A DNA stretch of 64,000 nt from Anisodus tanguticus (GCA_034509755.1 CM067550.1:3527001-3591000), one strand, 5' to 3'; shown: positions 34,733 through 48,165, counted from the first letter of the stretch. Notes: generated from the letters alone by a model not told the origin. Translations and numbers: made by a program.

Positions 34733-37700
34733 TTATTGTTTCTTCCCTTGTGCTAAGCTGACGCGCAATGCCCTTCCGTCCAATTCCTGAAATTAACAGA
34801 CACAAGAGGGGTATAAATTGTAGTTCATTCATTTTTTCAAGGAGTTGAAGTTTTATGCACCGACAATATAATATACTTACACAATCTGAGATAAAAATAG
34901 TGACCAGCCTAAGATAATAGGTTAACTACCATGATAGTGTAAAAAGAATCTTATACTGTCAATGTGTATGATTTAAATCTTTTCTCAAGAGCTGATATTA
35001 ACAAATAAAATGCTTCAAAAAAGTAAGTTCAAGAAATGCATACCACTCCATTAAGATTGTTAAGAGCATTCTCCATTTCTTCTCTTGTCTCAAAGCTCAC
35101 AAAACCATAGCCACGAGATCTCCCTGTCTCTCCATCATATAGTACCCTAGCTCCAACAACAGTTCCAAATTGTTGAAATGCTTGCACCAAGCTATCAGAT
35201 GTGACTGACCAGGCCAAATTGCCAACAAAGAGTTTGTGTTCGGTTTCCGGGTAAAGGGGTTCTTTTGTTTTAGGCTTGTCTGAGAAATTCACCCTTAAGG
35301 TTCTGCCACCATACTCCTGAAATCAGTAAATATTGCTTAATTTTATAGTCTATGATCAGCTCAATGTCAGTAGTATTTTGTAATATTCAAAGAGGAGGTG
35401 AATATCGATTCATGAAAGGAAATTGAATTAATATCTTACTCTTCCGTCTAGATTTTCGATGACTTTCTTGCAATCGTCAAGAGAACTCATTGTCACAAAT
35501 GCAAATCCTCTGCTTTTACCTGTTTCCCTGTCATAAAGAACCTGAACAAATTGGATACATTAGCACGTAAAATACATTTAGGACATAGGACATTTTGGTT
35601 TTGGTTAGAAGAAAGTTTTTTATAGCACTAAAGAGACATTCAAAATTGCAGCATCCATGCTTCTATAATAGTTCAACTAAGAATATACGTTGTTCAATCC
35701 AAGCTTCAAACCCTTTTGCGCGGAAGTTATCTTCTTTGTTCTAAGAAAAATTCTTCTTTGTTCTGGTTTCATTGTCTATCACTTAAGTAACTCATGTCAA
35801 AACTACAAAGTGACATTCTATATCCCTTCTATTGAAATTCATGTTTTAATTCATTGGAAATTATTCATCACCAACTTATTAATCATTAAGCAACAGGTTG
35901 CACTTGTACACACTGCTACATGAACTTGGACGTGTTAGTAAATGGAAAGGGTACATCTAGTTTTTCTCGTAATTTTCTTATCGTGAAGGATCTTAATGAT
36001 GTGCCCATCCCTTCTCAAACCCATCCTTTATCACACTCGACATGATAGATATATAAGTGAAGGATCCATGTGACATAGCTTGGTGGTACAGCCTATGCTC
36101 ATTGCCACAAACCAAGATGCACCTACTAATTCCATGAATGTCTAATTCGCTTTTCCTCATTATTTTTCATGAGATGGTTGTCAAGATTATCATCGACCGG
36201 TCTATCTAAGACACAGAAGATACATAATGTGGCACAAATATGGATACAGAAAGCCTAGCCCGCAGATCAAACACTTAATCTACTTCATCAAGTAACTTTA
36301 ATAAGATGTCAAAAGTTCAATCCTAAGCCATGCCAGTCGCTAGCAAGAATCTTTTTTTGTCTATAACTTAAACGATGAAGTAAAAAAGGATAACTAATTT
36401 AGCACTTTAGACCGCTGAGATATACATCATATCCATGACTAAGTGTACCATCTTCCGAATTGTTAGATTGCACCTTTGGGATAACCGAGCAAATTGCACA
36501 AAAGAGCTCAAAAATTCAGTATGAATCAAATTAACACAGTTTTTTTTAGACAGACCAAGGTGAAAGTACATAATTAACAATTATGCCTCAGTTTTAAACA
36601 AGTTAGGGTCAACTTTAGGAATCCTAACTGGTCATATTTAGGCCCGAGGTGAAAGTACTTGAACCAAAATATTTAGTTCATCTCAGTAACTAACCTTGAT
36701 AACCAAGTAAAAAGTGTTAGGGTTTATGCCCTGATGTTCTTACCTTAGTTGAGTTCGATGAAGCCTACCGAAGTCCACTCCTCTTTTCCCCAATTGTTAA
36801 AGCCTCACCCTCTTAACTCGATATGTCAAGAAGACTACAACATATAGGCTATAGCAGATTACATTTTGCTTAAAAACCCGCTTAGACAAGTGAAAATCAG
36901 ATTCTGTCTGTTGGCTAAGCCAGCCAAAAATACTTTTAACACGATATATTATTGCCTGCTTTCAACCAAGTTTGCACGGGTTTGCTTAAAATGTCTCACG
37001 CCACTAACAATATGTCTAGGCCTTATTAGTATATCTTTTTTTTCTTATCAACTCCCAATATTCAGAGAGACCGGAACCAAAAATTTTAGTTTATGGGTTC
37101 ATGGTTTGAACCAAAATTATTAGGTTCTGGCAAACTCCCTAATCACCATTGTGGCCTGTCGTCCCTGCTAACAGATACTTTGTTCACACGCCCAACATAT
37201 GTCATAGATTAGGAAACAAATCTCTTAACCAAGCACAACAAAACACAAAAGGTCTATCTTGATTATTTCTTAAATTCTGTTGAATTATCTAGTATTCACA
37301 TCCCATTTTAAAGCAAACAATAACCTTATAAAACTAGATTTTTTTTTTACTCTAGTTTAAGTAAAGTGCATACCTCAACAAGTTCAGGACTACCATAATC
37401 TTGAACAATCCCAGCAAGTTGTGCACTGTCACAAAGATAAGGCAAATTCCCAAAATAAAGCTTAGTATTAACACTTCCACTACTACTCTCATCAGAATCC
37501 TCTCCTCCCTTTTCCTCCACCACCACCACCACTTCCTCCTCCACCTCCACCTCCGCCTCTTCCTCCTCCGCCGTCACTACAGCCTCCACCTCCTCTTGCG
37601 CCACCGCAGCTGCCAGCCTCTGTACCGCTCTCCACTTCTTAAATGAACTAGCTAATGATGATGATGATGAAGTTAAAGTAATGTTTGGTGTGCTAGTTGA

Positions 37701-37805
37701 TGATATTTTAAGGAAATGATCACAGTTAGGCCAAGTTAACTTAGAACGTATACAATGAAGACCGGAGAATGAAGATGCTATTGATGTGGCAGCTGTGGCT
37801 GCCAT
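34733..37805 (-). CDS. Chloroplast ribonucleoprotein, two RRMs, four exons
   Basis: Minus-strand exons: 37374-37805, 35440-35541, 35044-35316, 34733-34786. All junctions are GT-AG and in phase 0, giving 286 aa. The first ~60 residues are Ser/Thr-rich and basic, as in chloroplast transit peptides. An acidic stretch (EEEEAEVEVEEE) spans about 78-105. RRM1 is about 115-189 (LYFGNLPY; RNP1 RGFAFVTM) and RRM2 about 205-280 (KLFVGNLAW; RNP1 RGYGFVSF), ending LAQGKKQ. This is the cp28-cp33 class of nuclear-encoded plastid RNA-binding proteins that stabilise and help edit chloroplast mRNAs. From memory it most resembles Arabidopsis At1g60000; that should be confirmed by alignment. A broken duplicate lies at 25.8-33.5 kb. 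A gypsy LTR lies 375 bp upstream in the same orientation. Confidence 0.92.
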
Positions 37806-38180
37806 GTTGAACGGAATATGTTGAAATGTGGTGGTTATTTTGATCGGATATTTTTTTAGATGGAAAAGTATAGAGAAGTATTAGTGCGAGTTTAGATATA
37901 TGGGGTTATTACATGAGTATTTTTGAGTGCTGATGTGGTGAGATGAAATCCAAAGAGATAGGAGAAATATACATGAGGTGGATATTATCTGATAAGGTTT
38001 TTGGATTTTTGCTTTTTCTTGTTACCTTATGGAATTGAAGCTCTCTTTTTTATTGGGCTCTTTTTGCAGTGTTGGTGTTTTCTTAGCCACACTTATTTTT
38101 ATGTTGGAAATTTTTAAAGTGAAATGAGAGGAAAAAGTTTAAATAAGGAAATATAATTAGAGTATTACTCAAAGTCAATG
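37806..38180 (-). promoter_or_regulatory. Short proximal promoter and 5' UTR of the chloroplast RNP gene
   Basis: Only 375 bp separate the ATG at 37805 from the gypsy 3' LTR beginning at 38181. No element can be assigned with confidence. The 5-bp target copy GTCAA is at 38176-38180. Confidence 0.45.
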
Positions 38181-38897
38181 TTTACCTGTAAACGGAACAG
38201 TTGAATTTGTATACGTGGATCTCAAGTAACACGTAAGATAGGAATCCTAGATGAATATGAATAATACCAAAACAAGATAAAGTAAAGCTTAGCCGGAGCC
38301 TTATGACAACTTCTGGGCAAAGTGACGGTAACTTGTATGAAAGCACATAAATCAAGAGAACAACAATAAATATTTGGTAATACCTAGAATCTGATGGGTT
38401 TGCCTTCTACGACCATTTTCTTTTGGTTTAGTTCTTCTAGCTCCTGTCCCCGCAGCCCCTGATGGGCAATACTCTTGGTGAGTCACTTCGTCTCTTCACG
38501 ATCGATGGTAAATCCTCTTGCTTAGCCTATTTACTTTTCCCTTTGAGGGAATGAAGTGTCATATTTATACATGAGCTACACGGATACACAACCCACGAAA
38601 TATGACTTCATAAATATAGGAGAATGAATGTTGTAATAATTGGCAATCAATCTCTCAATAAATGCCATTAAAAGGTTGTTGGAAGTCGTATGACCGAATT
38701 TAGTAACGGTCGTCCGTTACGATGCAAATGGCTCTTAGCCTTCTTTATTATTGTTATCGACCTTGCTTGCATCACTCCCGGTACCATGCATACCAAACCA
38801 GTAGCGTTGTAATCTGATGTGGGTCTGACTTAGCATCATGCTCCACGTGTCACACCATAATTCGTACAACTGTCTTATATGAATTTTTACTTATACA
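38181..38897 (-). repeat. 3' LTR of the gypsy element
   Basis: 717 bp, aligned by eye with 48839-49447. It carries about 145 bp (about 38400-38545) that the other LTR lacks. It faces the chloroplast RNP gene. Confidence 0.9.
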
Positions 38898-39269
38898 AAT
38901 AATCCTCCCACTTTTCAATCGCGTCTCTTGTGCAACAGGGAAGTGGATTTGAATTAAAAGCCAATCGACACTCTACTCTATCGGGAAACACACATTTTGA
39001 TGGTCCAATCGTCACCTTGATGAAACGATGGCAACTCTCCGACTTCCCTCAATTTATAGAAGACCGCAGAGTAATGATGAGGCGTGCCATCCAATCACAC
39101 TTGCTCTGACACGCACGTGCTGCCGCCGATTGGCATTCGACATATCCTCCCTTCAAATGGCGTCACCACTTCGTCACTTATATATACTCCACCAACTCAT
39201 GGGTTTAGCCTTTCATATCTTATTTTCACAAAAGCATCTTCAACTTTCTGATTGATATCTCAATGTTTA

Positions 39270-41280
39270 TCACAAACATGACTAACCCTTCCACACGTAG
39301 CAACACTTCTTCTCACAGAAGAAACCCTAACCTTCAAGCAGGGACCTCTTCCAACCAAAATCCTTCGGTTTCTTCTCTTTTACCGAAGACATGGTGTTTT
39401 ACTCATGATATTTGAGAAAAGAATACTTCTAAGGTCTTACTCGGCGGTAGGGATACCCCCGCCGGTGATTACAAAACCTGAATTACTGTCAAAATTCTAC
39501 TAACGGTGAAAGCCAATTGCGGCTGGGAAACGATTGAAGTCCTAATTTCCACTAGTAAGGAAAGGATCACCTCTTACAAAGAATGGTATTCTTATGTTTA
39601 TACTTACCCATTTTCCATGAAACTCTAGGATGAGATTGATGATGTCATTTTAGAATTCTGCTTCCGGTACAAAGTATGCATAACTCAAGTGGGCCCTCAG
39701 ATTTGAAGAGAAGTCGCGTGCCTCTGGCATTTCGCTCGGGAAGCTAAAGTCGACTTTACTTTGGACCACTTAATTTGTCTTTACTCTCTACGCAATTTCC
39801 GTGACGGAGTTATCAATCTGCACTGCCGAGGAAGCAAGACCATTCTTACCAGTCTTGATGATGACTGTGACTGGGGTTAGACGGAGAGATATGTCATCGT
39901 TCAGACTGCTGATCTCCTTCCCCCTGACAGTCGCCCAATCCTAGAGCGATGGAACTACCACCGTAAGTTTGCTTTTACGATGTCTTTTCCCTAAGCAGTC
40001 TGCTTCTACTTTTGATCAGGTTAAATTATTTCCTTCAGCCACCATATGGGAGCCTGCGAACATAGATGGCCTTGGGACCTGGGTTCAGAAGATCCTCAAC
40101 GTGTCCAACCCGGAACTCCGAACGTGGAAAAACTTGCCTTGAAGAAGAACTGGTATCCCGCAACCATGCTATATACCGTAATCATTATTTCAAACTCCTA
40201 TACTTATTTTGCCCTTTCAACGAAATTGTTCTTCTTTTTGCTAGGTCTTTCAAAATCAACTGACACAGCCCCTCCTGAAGAGGAAATTGTAGATCCGGAA
40301 GCGGTTGCTCTCATGATTTAATAGACCCGTGAATTGAAAAGGCTCCGATGTGAATCCTTTGCTAGACCTCGAATGGGACAAAAATGTTTGAAGAAGAAAA
40401 TGTCCGATCACTCTGACCGTACTCCTTCCAATGTTCCCGATAACGTCGGTTTAACAGTTGGTTCTCTCTCTGTGGTGGACCTGGATGATGAAGGTCCCGA
40501 GGAAAAACAACCTCTAGAGAGAAGGAGGACTGAAACCCCCTACTTTTTGCAAAAATGGAAGTTGCCAGCCATAGTACCGGTTACACCACTACCTATTTTG
40601 CCCCAATAAGTATTGTTGTTTGTCAACCCCTGCATGTACCAACCACCACATCTCTACCACCAATTTCTGAAGATCCCGGATCTCCGGTCATGCCGAGCAT
40701 GATTCAAGAAGAAGACCATGAAATGTTGTCTTCCCAGATCGAGTTTCTTCTTCGCGTAGGGATGAACTGGTAGATGAGTACCCGGCCCCAGTAGTACAAC
40801 CTATAGAGTTCCGAATCGTAACCTTCCAACTCTCAGCTGACTGCCACTTTTGTTCCAAGGCCGCTGAAGTGGCTAACTATATGAAGCACGTGGCCTCAGA
40901 CAAGGACATGAAGAAGGCTCGTCGGGTACCCTCTGAATGTGTCATCAACGAGGGGATGCATGCTGCAGCCAAGATACCACTATTTTCAGATCTGTTCATG
41001 CTTTATTTATCTCCGCATAACCTCCTCTAATAATTATGCCCATTTTCTAGGCTAATTTCCTCTGCTACGTGGGTCTCCAACGCATGAAAAAAAACTGCAC
41101 TACAGACTAAAAGAGACACCGCCGTTCACTGACTGACAGTAGCAGAGGTGAAACTTGCCAAAGTTGATGAACTGCGCAACAAACTTAAGCATCTGGAGGA
41201 AGAGAAAAAGGCCTATAAGTACAACATATTTATTTGGTTGTACCCAGAATATGCATCGAAAAAACTTATTAACTCATACC
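39270..41280 (+). pseudogene. Opposite-strand extra ORF of the gypsy element, degenerate
   Basis: Plus-strand coding traces start near 39276 (MTNPSTRSNTSSHRRNPNL). They continue with stops: a conserved-looking block VACLWHFAREAKVDFTLDHL then YSLRNFRDGVINLHCRGSKT near 39715-39840, further text to 40320, and 40334-40773 (ETPYFLQKWKLP). A stretch from GTAATCATT near 40180 to TTTTTGCTAG near 40243 looks like an intron. It lies between the 3' LTR polypurine tract and pol, antisense to gag-pol. Extra ORFs in this position and orientation are known for some plant gypsy lineages. The function of such ORFs is unknown. Confidence 0.6.
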
Positions 41281-41284
41281 CGGT

Positions 41285-43182
41285 CGTAGCATCAATCATT
41301 TGATCTATGTCTGGTAAAGGGAATGAGTCTTTAGGATATATTTTATTTAAATCTTGATAATGAATGCACATTCTAAACCTTTTTAGGTACTACAACTACT
41401 TTTGCTAGGCAGTCTGGGTATTTCACCTCCTGGATTGATCCTATATTGAGTATCTTGCTACCTATTTCTTAACAAACTTGTTATGGAGTTCGGCTAATGG
41501 TCGTTTCTTCTGTCGCACCAAAGGGAAACTGAAATTCAAGCCCAACTTATGAGTTGTGACTTTTGGAGAAATGTCTGTCATATCTTCATGAGATCAAACA
41601 AAGCAATCAATGTTAGATATAAGATATTTAAGAATCCCTAAGCTCCGGGGTTAATTCGGTTTCCAAGTTTACCTTCCTATAAGGGTTTCTGGATGTAGTG
41701 TAATCTGATCTAACTCATCTGCAGTGGACTTGGTGGCATCTGATTCATCTGGTACCTAAAAATATCTAGGTACTTGATACCGGTACGAAAACTCCTCCTT
41801 CGGATAAACGACTATTGATTCTACCGGCAGAACCTGGTGAACTTCCTCTAGTACCGGCTCCACTTTCTATGATTGCTATTTGGAGTCTACTGCCACCTCT
41901 GGTTCCTTTGTAGCAAATATTTCCCTGGCGGCAAGCTGTTCACCTCAAATTTGTTGAATTTCTTCCGGTGTCAAAAATTTTACCAACAGATGCAGTATCA
42001 ATGGGATCGTCTTCATATCATGTATCCATGGTCTTCCTAATATTGCGTTTGTACCTCATATCCCATCGAGGATATAAAAATTTATCATCTTAATAACCCC
42101 CTACTGTGTCTACCGGTAGGTCTACTTCCCCTTTCGTGGTTTCACTCGATATGTTGAAACCTGAAAGGGTTCTGGCAGTCGAAACTATTTTGTCTGTCAT
42201 ATTTATTTCTTCTACCACCTTCAGTCTGATTATATTAACTGAGCTACCGGGATCAATTAAAACTCTTTTCACCTGAAAGTAGTCGATAGTCACCGTGACT
42301 ACCAGTGCATCACTATGAGGGAAGATAATATCGGCAACGTCTTCTTCAGTGAACGTGATAGTATGTTCATCAGGTATCTCTCGGAACCTCTTTTCCGGGG
42401 TCACAATTTTTTTTTGCCTTTTTAGTCGATGTGAAAGACGTGGCGGCAATTATTGATTCACTATATATCATGTTTATGACATGGGGTGGAGCAGTCAAAT
42501 TAGGCTTGCCTTCTGTGGGTGGTCCCCGCTCATAGTTATTTTGAGCTTTCTCGCTCAAATATTCTCGGAAGTGGCCCCTGCTTAGCATTCGTCCCACCTC
42601 TTCTCATAGATGTCTACAATCCGCAATTTTATGCATGTGAGTGTCATGGAAATCGCACCAGATGGACTGATCTCTTTTACTTGGATCATACTGCAGTGGT
42701 TTCAGTGTCGAGATCCCAGATGACTTCTTAACACCGCCTCCATCTGTTCTTCATCGATATTGAAATTGTACTCGGATAATTTCGAATACCCGGCACCCCT
42801 TAGATGAATTACTTTTCTCAGAATTCACCAATCCTTGATTATTTTACCCAGAGCATCCTTTGTTATTTGATTTATCAAAGTACCGGAACCCCTGTCCACC
42901 TCCTTTCTTTCCGGTGAGAGGATAAGGTTGACAGCTGTTTTTTGAGGAATTCCCTTTCTCTGCCTTTGCGAAGATACTCCCGACCTTAAATCCAAGCATA
43001 CATTCTCGATCCGGATCTTGGATTGGTTGTGCACGTCTTCCTAAGTTGTCGCCTGACATTCCAAATGATTTTCCTTAAGCTTTCGTGAAACATCTGAACT
43101 TGAAAGATTCATGCGCTTTGTGAAAGCTTCTGCCGCCCATTCATCAGGGGCGGTGGGTAGTAACATTCATTCCTTTTGGAAC
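41285..43182 (-). pseudogene. Gypsy gag C-terminus, protease and start of reverse transcriptase
   Basis: Minus-strand traces in order. Gag C-terminal text runs 43180-42600 (FTKRMNLSSSDVSRKL; a CDFHDTHMHKIADCRHL zinc-binding-type motif near 42655-42600). The spacer is GHFREYLSEKAQ. The retropepsin motif VLIDPGSSVNII lies near 42260-42230 in the 42090-42449 frame. Scattered stops follow. An RT segment reads RMCIHYQDLNK then YPKDSFPLPDIDQMIDAT near 41380-41290. RT then ends abruptly where the opposite-strand ORF region begins. Stops and frameshifts make it inactive. Confidence 0.85.
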
Positions 43183-44600
43183 CACTACAAGAAATATGCT
43201 AAATTGTGGAAGTTTATTTGTGGGGTTATAAAAAAACCCCACTATAAGATTATTTTCTGGCGTTTCTTTTAACCTCTGTTGTATTATTCTTTTTGTGGCA
43301 GTCCTGTTGTGGAGGTTCTTGATAACTAGGGGTGAGCACGGGTACTGGGTACCCAGATACCCGATCGGAACCGACACTAACGGGTAGGTTCCGGGTAGAT
43401 ATATTATAATAACGGGTAGGGTCCGGGTAGTAAAATTAGGAACCGATCAATGTCGGGTCCGATTCCGGTTCCGGTAAATAGAGACAGGGTACCCGCACCC
43501 GGAACCGATATTCGGAACCTATAAAATATTAAATATTTTTACTTTTTTTAGAAACATTTGGACCACTTTTAACTTTCTCCAAAATTGTTTGTTGCACGCC
43601 TGCACATTGATTTTCCCCACCCCAAGACGCAAATATTTAAGCTTTTTCACCCCTTTATTCTAGAATGCTCTTTGTACCCTAAGAGAAAATACCCAAAACT
43701 CTCTCAATAACAATGGCGTTTTAGCTACACCACCGAGCTTCATCGTCGCCGTTGTTGAAGCTTTCTCTCAGGTACTTTCATCGTTGTCGTCGTTGAAGCT
43801 TCACCTTTGCCTCTTTCTCTCCCTTGGTTGTGTTCACGTCGTTCTTAAAATGCATATGGGTTCATATCTAACTCTTCAATTTCTTTTTAATATCCTATGC
43901 TTCTGTTCTATTTCAGGCAATATTCATCTTCAATTTGTATTACTTTTTGATTTGAAATGTAAATCTATTTTTAAAATTTGTGTATATTATTGTAGCTGTG
44001 AAGATGAAATTTAGGGATTTACTAGTATAATAAAGCTTTTCTTTTGTATCGAAGAGCTTATGAACACGAAAATAAGTTTAATTCAGATATTTCCAAATTT
44101 ATTTTGAAATCAACATGTTCAATTAATTGAGTGTCAAATTTGACTTGCAATTTTAGGTTTTGGTTACAGAATTAGCTTTTCTACAATGAATAAGTTTTCT
44201 AAAACTTCTTATAAGGGTACTAAAAACTCCGATTGCAGGCTAAAAAACTACTGATGAAATTATTTTAGAACTCTTTTTGATTCTCATAGGCTAAAAAATT
44301 GTTGCTTAATTTGTGTTTTTATATTTACAGGGTAGCCGGGAACCTACTCGGACCCGCAGGGTCCGGGTAGGTTCCGGGTAATGATTGCTACAGGTAGGTT
44401 CCGGATAGTAAATTTAGGAACCGATCTTTTACCGGGTAGGGTATGGGTAGTTCAAAAATGTTAGGGTACCCGGACCCGCTCACCCCTATTGATAACCTCC
44501 ACAATTTACTTCAAATTGTAGAGGTTTGTGAAATACTGCGATTTGATATAATTTGTGGCAGTTAATAACCCTCACAATTTCGGATGTACGCCAATATCTT
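43183..44600. mobile_element. One end of a CACTA (En/Spm-like) transposon
   Basis: Begins CACTACAAGAAATATGC at 43183, a classic CACTA terminus, directly after gypsy gag. Subterminal motifs recur in both orientations (TTGTGGAGGTT, TAACCTCCACAA, TTGTGGCAGT) up to about 44580, interrupted by the hAT at 43327-44488. The opposite end (TAGTG terminus) was not found before the Copia fragment at 46325, so the element is probably truncated. Confidence 0.65.
43327..44488. mobile_element. Non-autonomous hAT element inserted in the CACTA end
   Basis: 1162 bp with TIRs TAGGGGTGAGC at both ends. The 8-bp target duplication TTGATAAC is at 43319-43326 and 44489-44496. Subterminal arrays of GGGTAGGTTCCGGGTAG-like motifs lie at both ends. 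No transposase was recognised. Confidence 0.9.
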
Positions 44601-46324
44601 GAACTATAGAGAAGCACTTTAGAGATTAATATAAGTAAGACTAAATTCATGCATTACAAGTTTGTGTGAAAATTGCGAAGTTGAGATGAGACTAGACGAA
44701 ATTGCGGTACCAAAATATAAAAGATTTAAATATATATAGGCTCGTTCTTTTAAGAGAATGGAAGGATATGCAAAATTATCAATCACTCATTGAGTTATAA
44801 CACGATGATTGAAATAGATAAGTGCTACCGTGTTATGTGATAAAAGAATGTCTACCAAAATGAAAAATAAATGGGTAAGAATATAGAATTTATTGAATTT
44901 AAATTCATGAAACAATTTGGACTATTTTAAATCTAAGATATATTAGCCCAAATAATTCTTTTTGTGAGTTAATATAATTAAATAAAATACATAATGTTTA
45001 ATATATATGAATTTAATAAATAAAGTACTTTATGAGGCTAGCTTATTTAATTGTTCTACACATGGTGAGCCCATTTTGTTAATTAGGCCAAGATGTCATG
45101 TTATTTTAGAGGACCATGCTCGTGCCAAGGTGACATGCCACACCAACTCAAATGAAAAGCTAATAAGATAATGCCACATGTCGAAATGATAGTGGCATAC
45201 CTAGTTAGATAAAATATCAATGAAAATAAAAGTACTTCACGCGTACAAATGATATGTTCTGGTCAATCTCACTTCAATCTGATTGGTCGAAAAAGAGTTT
45301 TCCCTCATCACAACTTTTCATCCTACAACTATAAATAGGATTAGTTAAATAGGAGTCCTCATAATTAAGAAAAAATACCATAACTAAAATAAGAAGTCAG
45401 ACAGAGGTCGTGGATCAAAGTCGTAAAATTTTCTACAAGCTATATGTATTCAAACACCCAAATATTTCTCTACATGTTTTAAATATCAAGACCACAATTC
45501 AAGATCAAGCCCTTAAATTCATATACAAGTCAAGATCAAATTCAAAGACCATTGAATTTAATTTTCAAAAAGAAAAATCAAATGATTCATAGAGATTGTA
45601 ACAAACCCACAAGATGAGTATTGCAAAAATATAAATGATAAAATGGGTGTGCAGTCATACAAAATTAGATAAGATTAAAAATAACCATATTTGCTAGAAG
45701 GTGCAAATAGCGCACATTGATGATAAAATGAGCGATAGCTTGGTAATATTATGTATCGATCTACATATGCATCGGTTCATAAAAGAAAATTAAATTAATA
45801 AATATATGCGCATTAATGTCTTTTATTTTCATAATATTAGGAGTTCTAAATTTAAGCAATTATAGTAGAAACTTAAAAATTTTGTTACATTTTATTTTAT
45901 TTTCATAATAATGATTCTTGATTTGCTAAAAGTAATAAGTAAAAAGAAACTCTATTGTGGCTGTTCAATTTATCAAATTAAATTTTGGTCAAGTTTTTAT
46001 AAAAAATTCGCCAAAAGCAGGCGCCAAAAGTTTCCCTCGTTTTCCTTTTTTATTTTTCCCGACTTGAAGCTCTTTGGCTCAGTGTTATCGGGTTTAGGGG
46101 AAAATCAGTTTCCTCTTCATTTCGACTAGAAATTATTGGCCTGCAAGGTAAAGAATTCTTGTTCCTTAAGTCGATGCCTTCATCTGCTTTTTGATTAGTG
46201 ACTTGCAATATTCTCTGATTTGCAGATTTTGGGCCGGATCATCTCCTCTTTGCACGTTGATGTCTTTGAATTTCAATTAAGTCTGACCTAGGGCTTACAA
46301 ATCCTCGAGAGAAATCAGCTTTTC
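44601..46324. other. AT-rich sequence inside the gypsy element, origin unresolved
   Basis: This could be the CACTA interior, another LTR (TATA-like CTATAAATAGG near 45329 and an AGAGATTGTAAC motif near 45592 are LTR-like), or captured DNA. A leader-and-intron-like patch lies at 46060-46225. No ORF with a domain was seen. Confidence 0.35.
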
Positions 46325-48165
46325 AAGTTGCATCGAAGATGAGACAAATGGTAAGGATAGAGTGCCTGTTGAAGATGATGTCAAATAATATGACAATCAA
46401 TCTCGATATGCTAGGTACATTCATGAAAGACTGTGTTGTGCGCAATCTGAATAGAACTCTTATTATTATAGTACATCGGTGTTGGTGAGGAAAGAGAGAC
46501 ACCCATATCAACCAATAACCGATGTAACCATACAATCTCGCATGTAGCAGAAGCCATAGCACGATACTCTGCCTCAGTTGAAGAGCGAGAAACCACATAT
46601 TGTTTCTTACTTTTCCATAAGATGAGTGAATCTCCTAAAAATACACAATAACTAATAGTTGATTTCCGATCAGTTAGGTCACCAGCCCAATCTGCATCAG
46701 AAAATGCACGAAGCTCCAAGGATGAGGTCGATGGAAACAAGAGACTCTGATAAATCATTCCTCGAAGATAGCGAAGAATACGCATAACTGCAACCCAATG
46801 TACAGATGTAAGAGAGCAAACAAACTGACTGACAATGTGAACAACATATGCAATGTCAGGGCGAGTAATGGTGAGGTACACTAGACTCCCTACAACTGAA
46901 CGATATAAAGTGAGATCAGGAAGATGATCCAGGTCAGTAGGTGTATATCGAACATTAACCTCAAAAGGAGAGTCAACTATACGAGTATCTGTGAGACGGG
47001 CCCGCTCAAGAATATCTGCAATGTACTTAGACTGAGAGAGAAGATATCCCTTCTTAGAATAAACTACCTCAATGCCTAAAAAGTAACATAGATGACCTAA
47101 ATCTTTCATCTCAAAACAGCGAGACAAAGTAGATTTTAGGCTTGCAATACCATCAATATCATCACCTATAATGATCATGTTATCAACATACAACAACAAC
47201 AAAATACAACCTGTAGGGGATGATTTAACAAATAACGCCGAATCATGAAAGCTGGAAATAAACCCAAGAGATGATACTACAGTGGAGAACTTGTCGAACC
47301 AAGCTCTTGGAGCTTGTTTGAGACCATACAGAGCTTTCTTAAGCTTGCACACTTGTCCTGGACTATGTGAAACATCAGGTGGAGGGACCATGTAGACTTT
47401 TTCTTGAAGATCCCCATTCAAAAAAACATTTTTAACATCCATTTGTGAAATATGCCAATGACGAACAGAGGCTACTGCAATAAGAACTCGGACAAATGTC
47501 ATCTTTGCAACAGGTGCAAAAGTCTCTCATAATCCATACCATATTCTTGAGCAAAACCCTTTGCAACCAAACGAGCTTTATATCGCTCAATAGAACCATC
47601 AGACTTGGTCTTAATCTTGTACACCCATCGAGAACTAATAGTTTTCTTACCAGTCGGTAGAGAAACCAAATCCCAAGTACCAGTTTTGTTCAAAGCAGTC
47701 AGTTCCTCATTCATAGCCTCTTGCTAAAGAGGATCACGAGCTGCCTCAGAGTAGGAGGTAGGCTCACAGAGAGAATTAATAGAAACTAGAAAGGAAGCGA
47801 ATGATAGAGCATAGCAAGAATAATCAAAATTGGATACCTGAGTAGATCGCAGAGTGCGTTTAGGATAGCGAGGTGGATCTAGATCTGCAACCACAAGAGG
47901 TTCTGAAATAGGCGTAGGAGGGGGCTGAGTATCAATATCATGGGACCTGCCAGAAGACTGAGAAGGAATAGATGATATAGATGTAGAATCAGATGGGCAA
48001 TCAACATCAAAGGGATCAATATCAATAAGGTCAGATTTTTTAATGCCATGTGAGTTAGGTGAGATGGAAAAAAAAGTAACATGCTCAATAAAGGAAACAT
48101 TATGAGACACATACACCAATTGAATATATTTCTTTGCATCCAGACAATCAACCAAGGGTGGAGCC
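46325..48165 (-). pseudogene. Copia pol fragment: end of integrase, RT and RNase H
   Basis: Minus strand. The integrase C-terminal spacer (YVSHNVSFIEHV) lies near 48110. Next, RDPL-stop-QEAM near 47720 has a Trp-to-stop change. RT follows: WVYKIKTKSDGSIERYKARLV, then MDVKNVFLNGDL, LYGLKQAPRAW and the active-site motif YVDN instead of YVDD. RNase H reads DADWAGD and SSTEAEYRA. A frameshift of about 2 nt occurs near 47505. The RNase H tail decays with stops to about 46325. Both ends are truncated and there are no LTRs, so it is a fragment within gypsy gag. Confidence 0.88.

Noticed and set aside
40046..40321. Stand-alone host gene on + inside the gypsy element
   Set aside because: It is bounded by the gypsy polypurine tract/3' LTR and pol, broken by stops, and best treated as the element's opposite-strand ORF.
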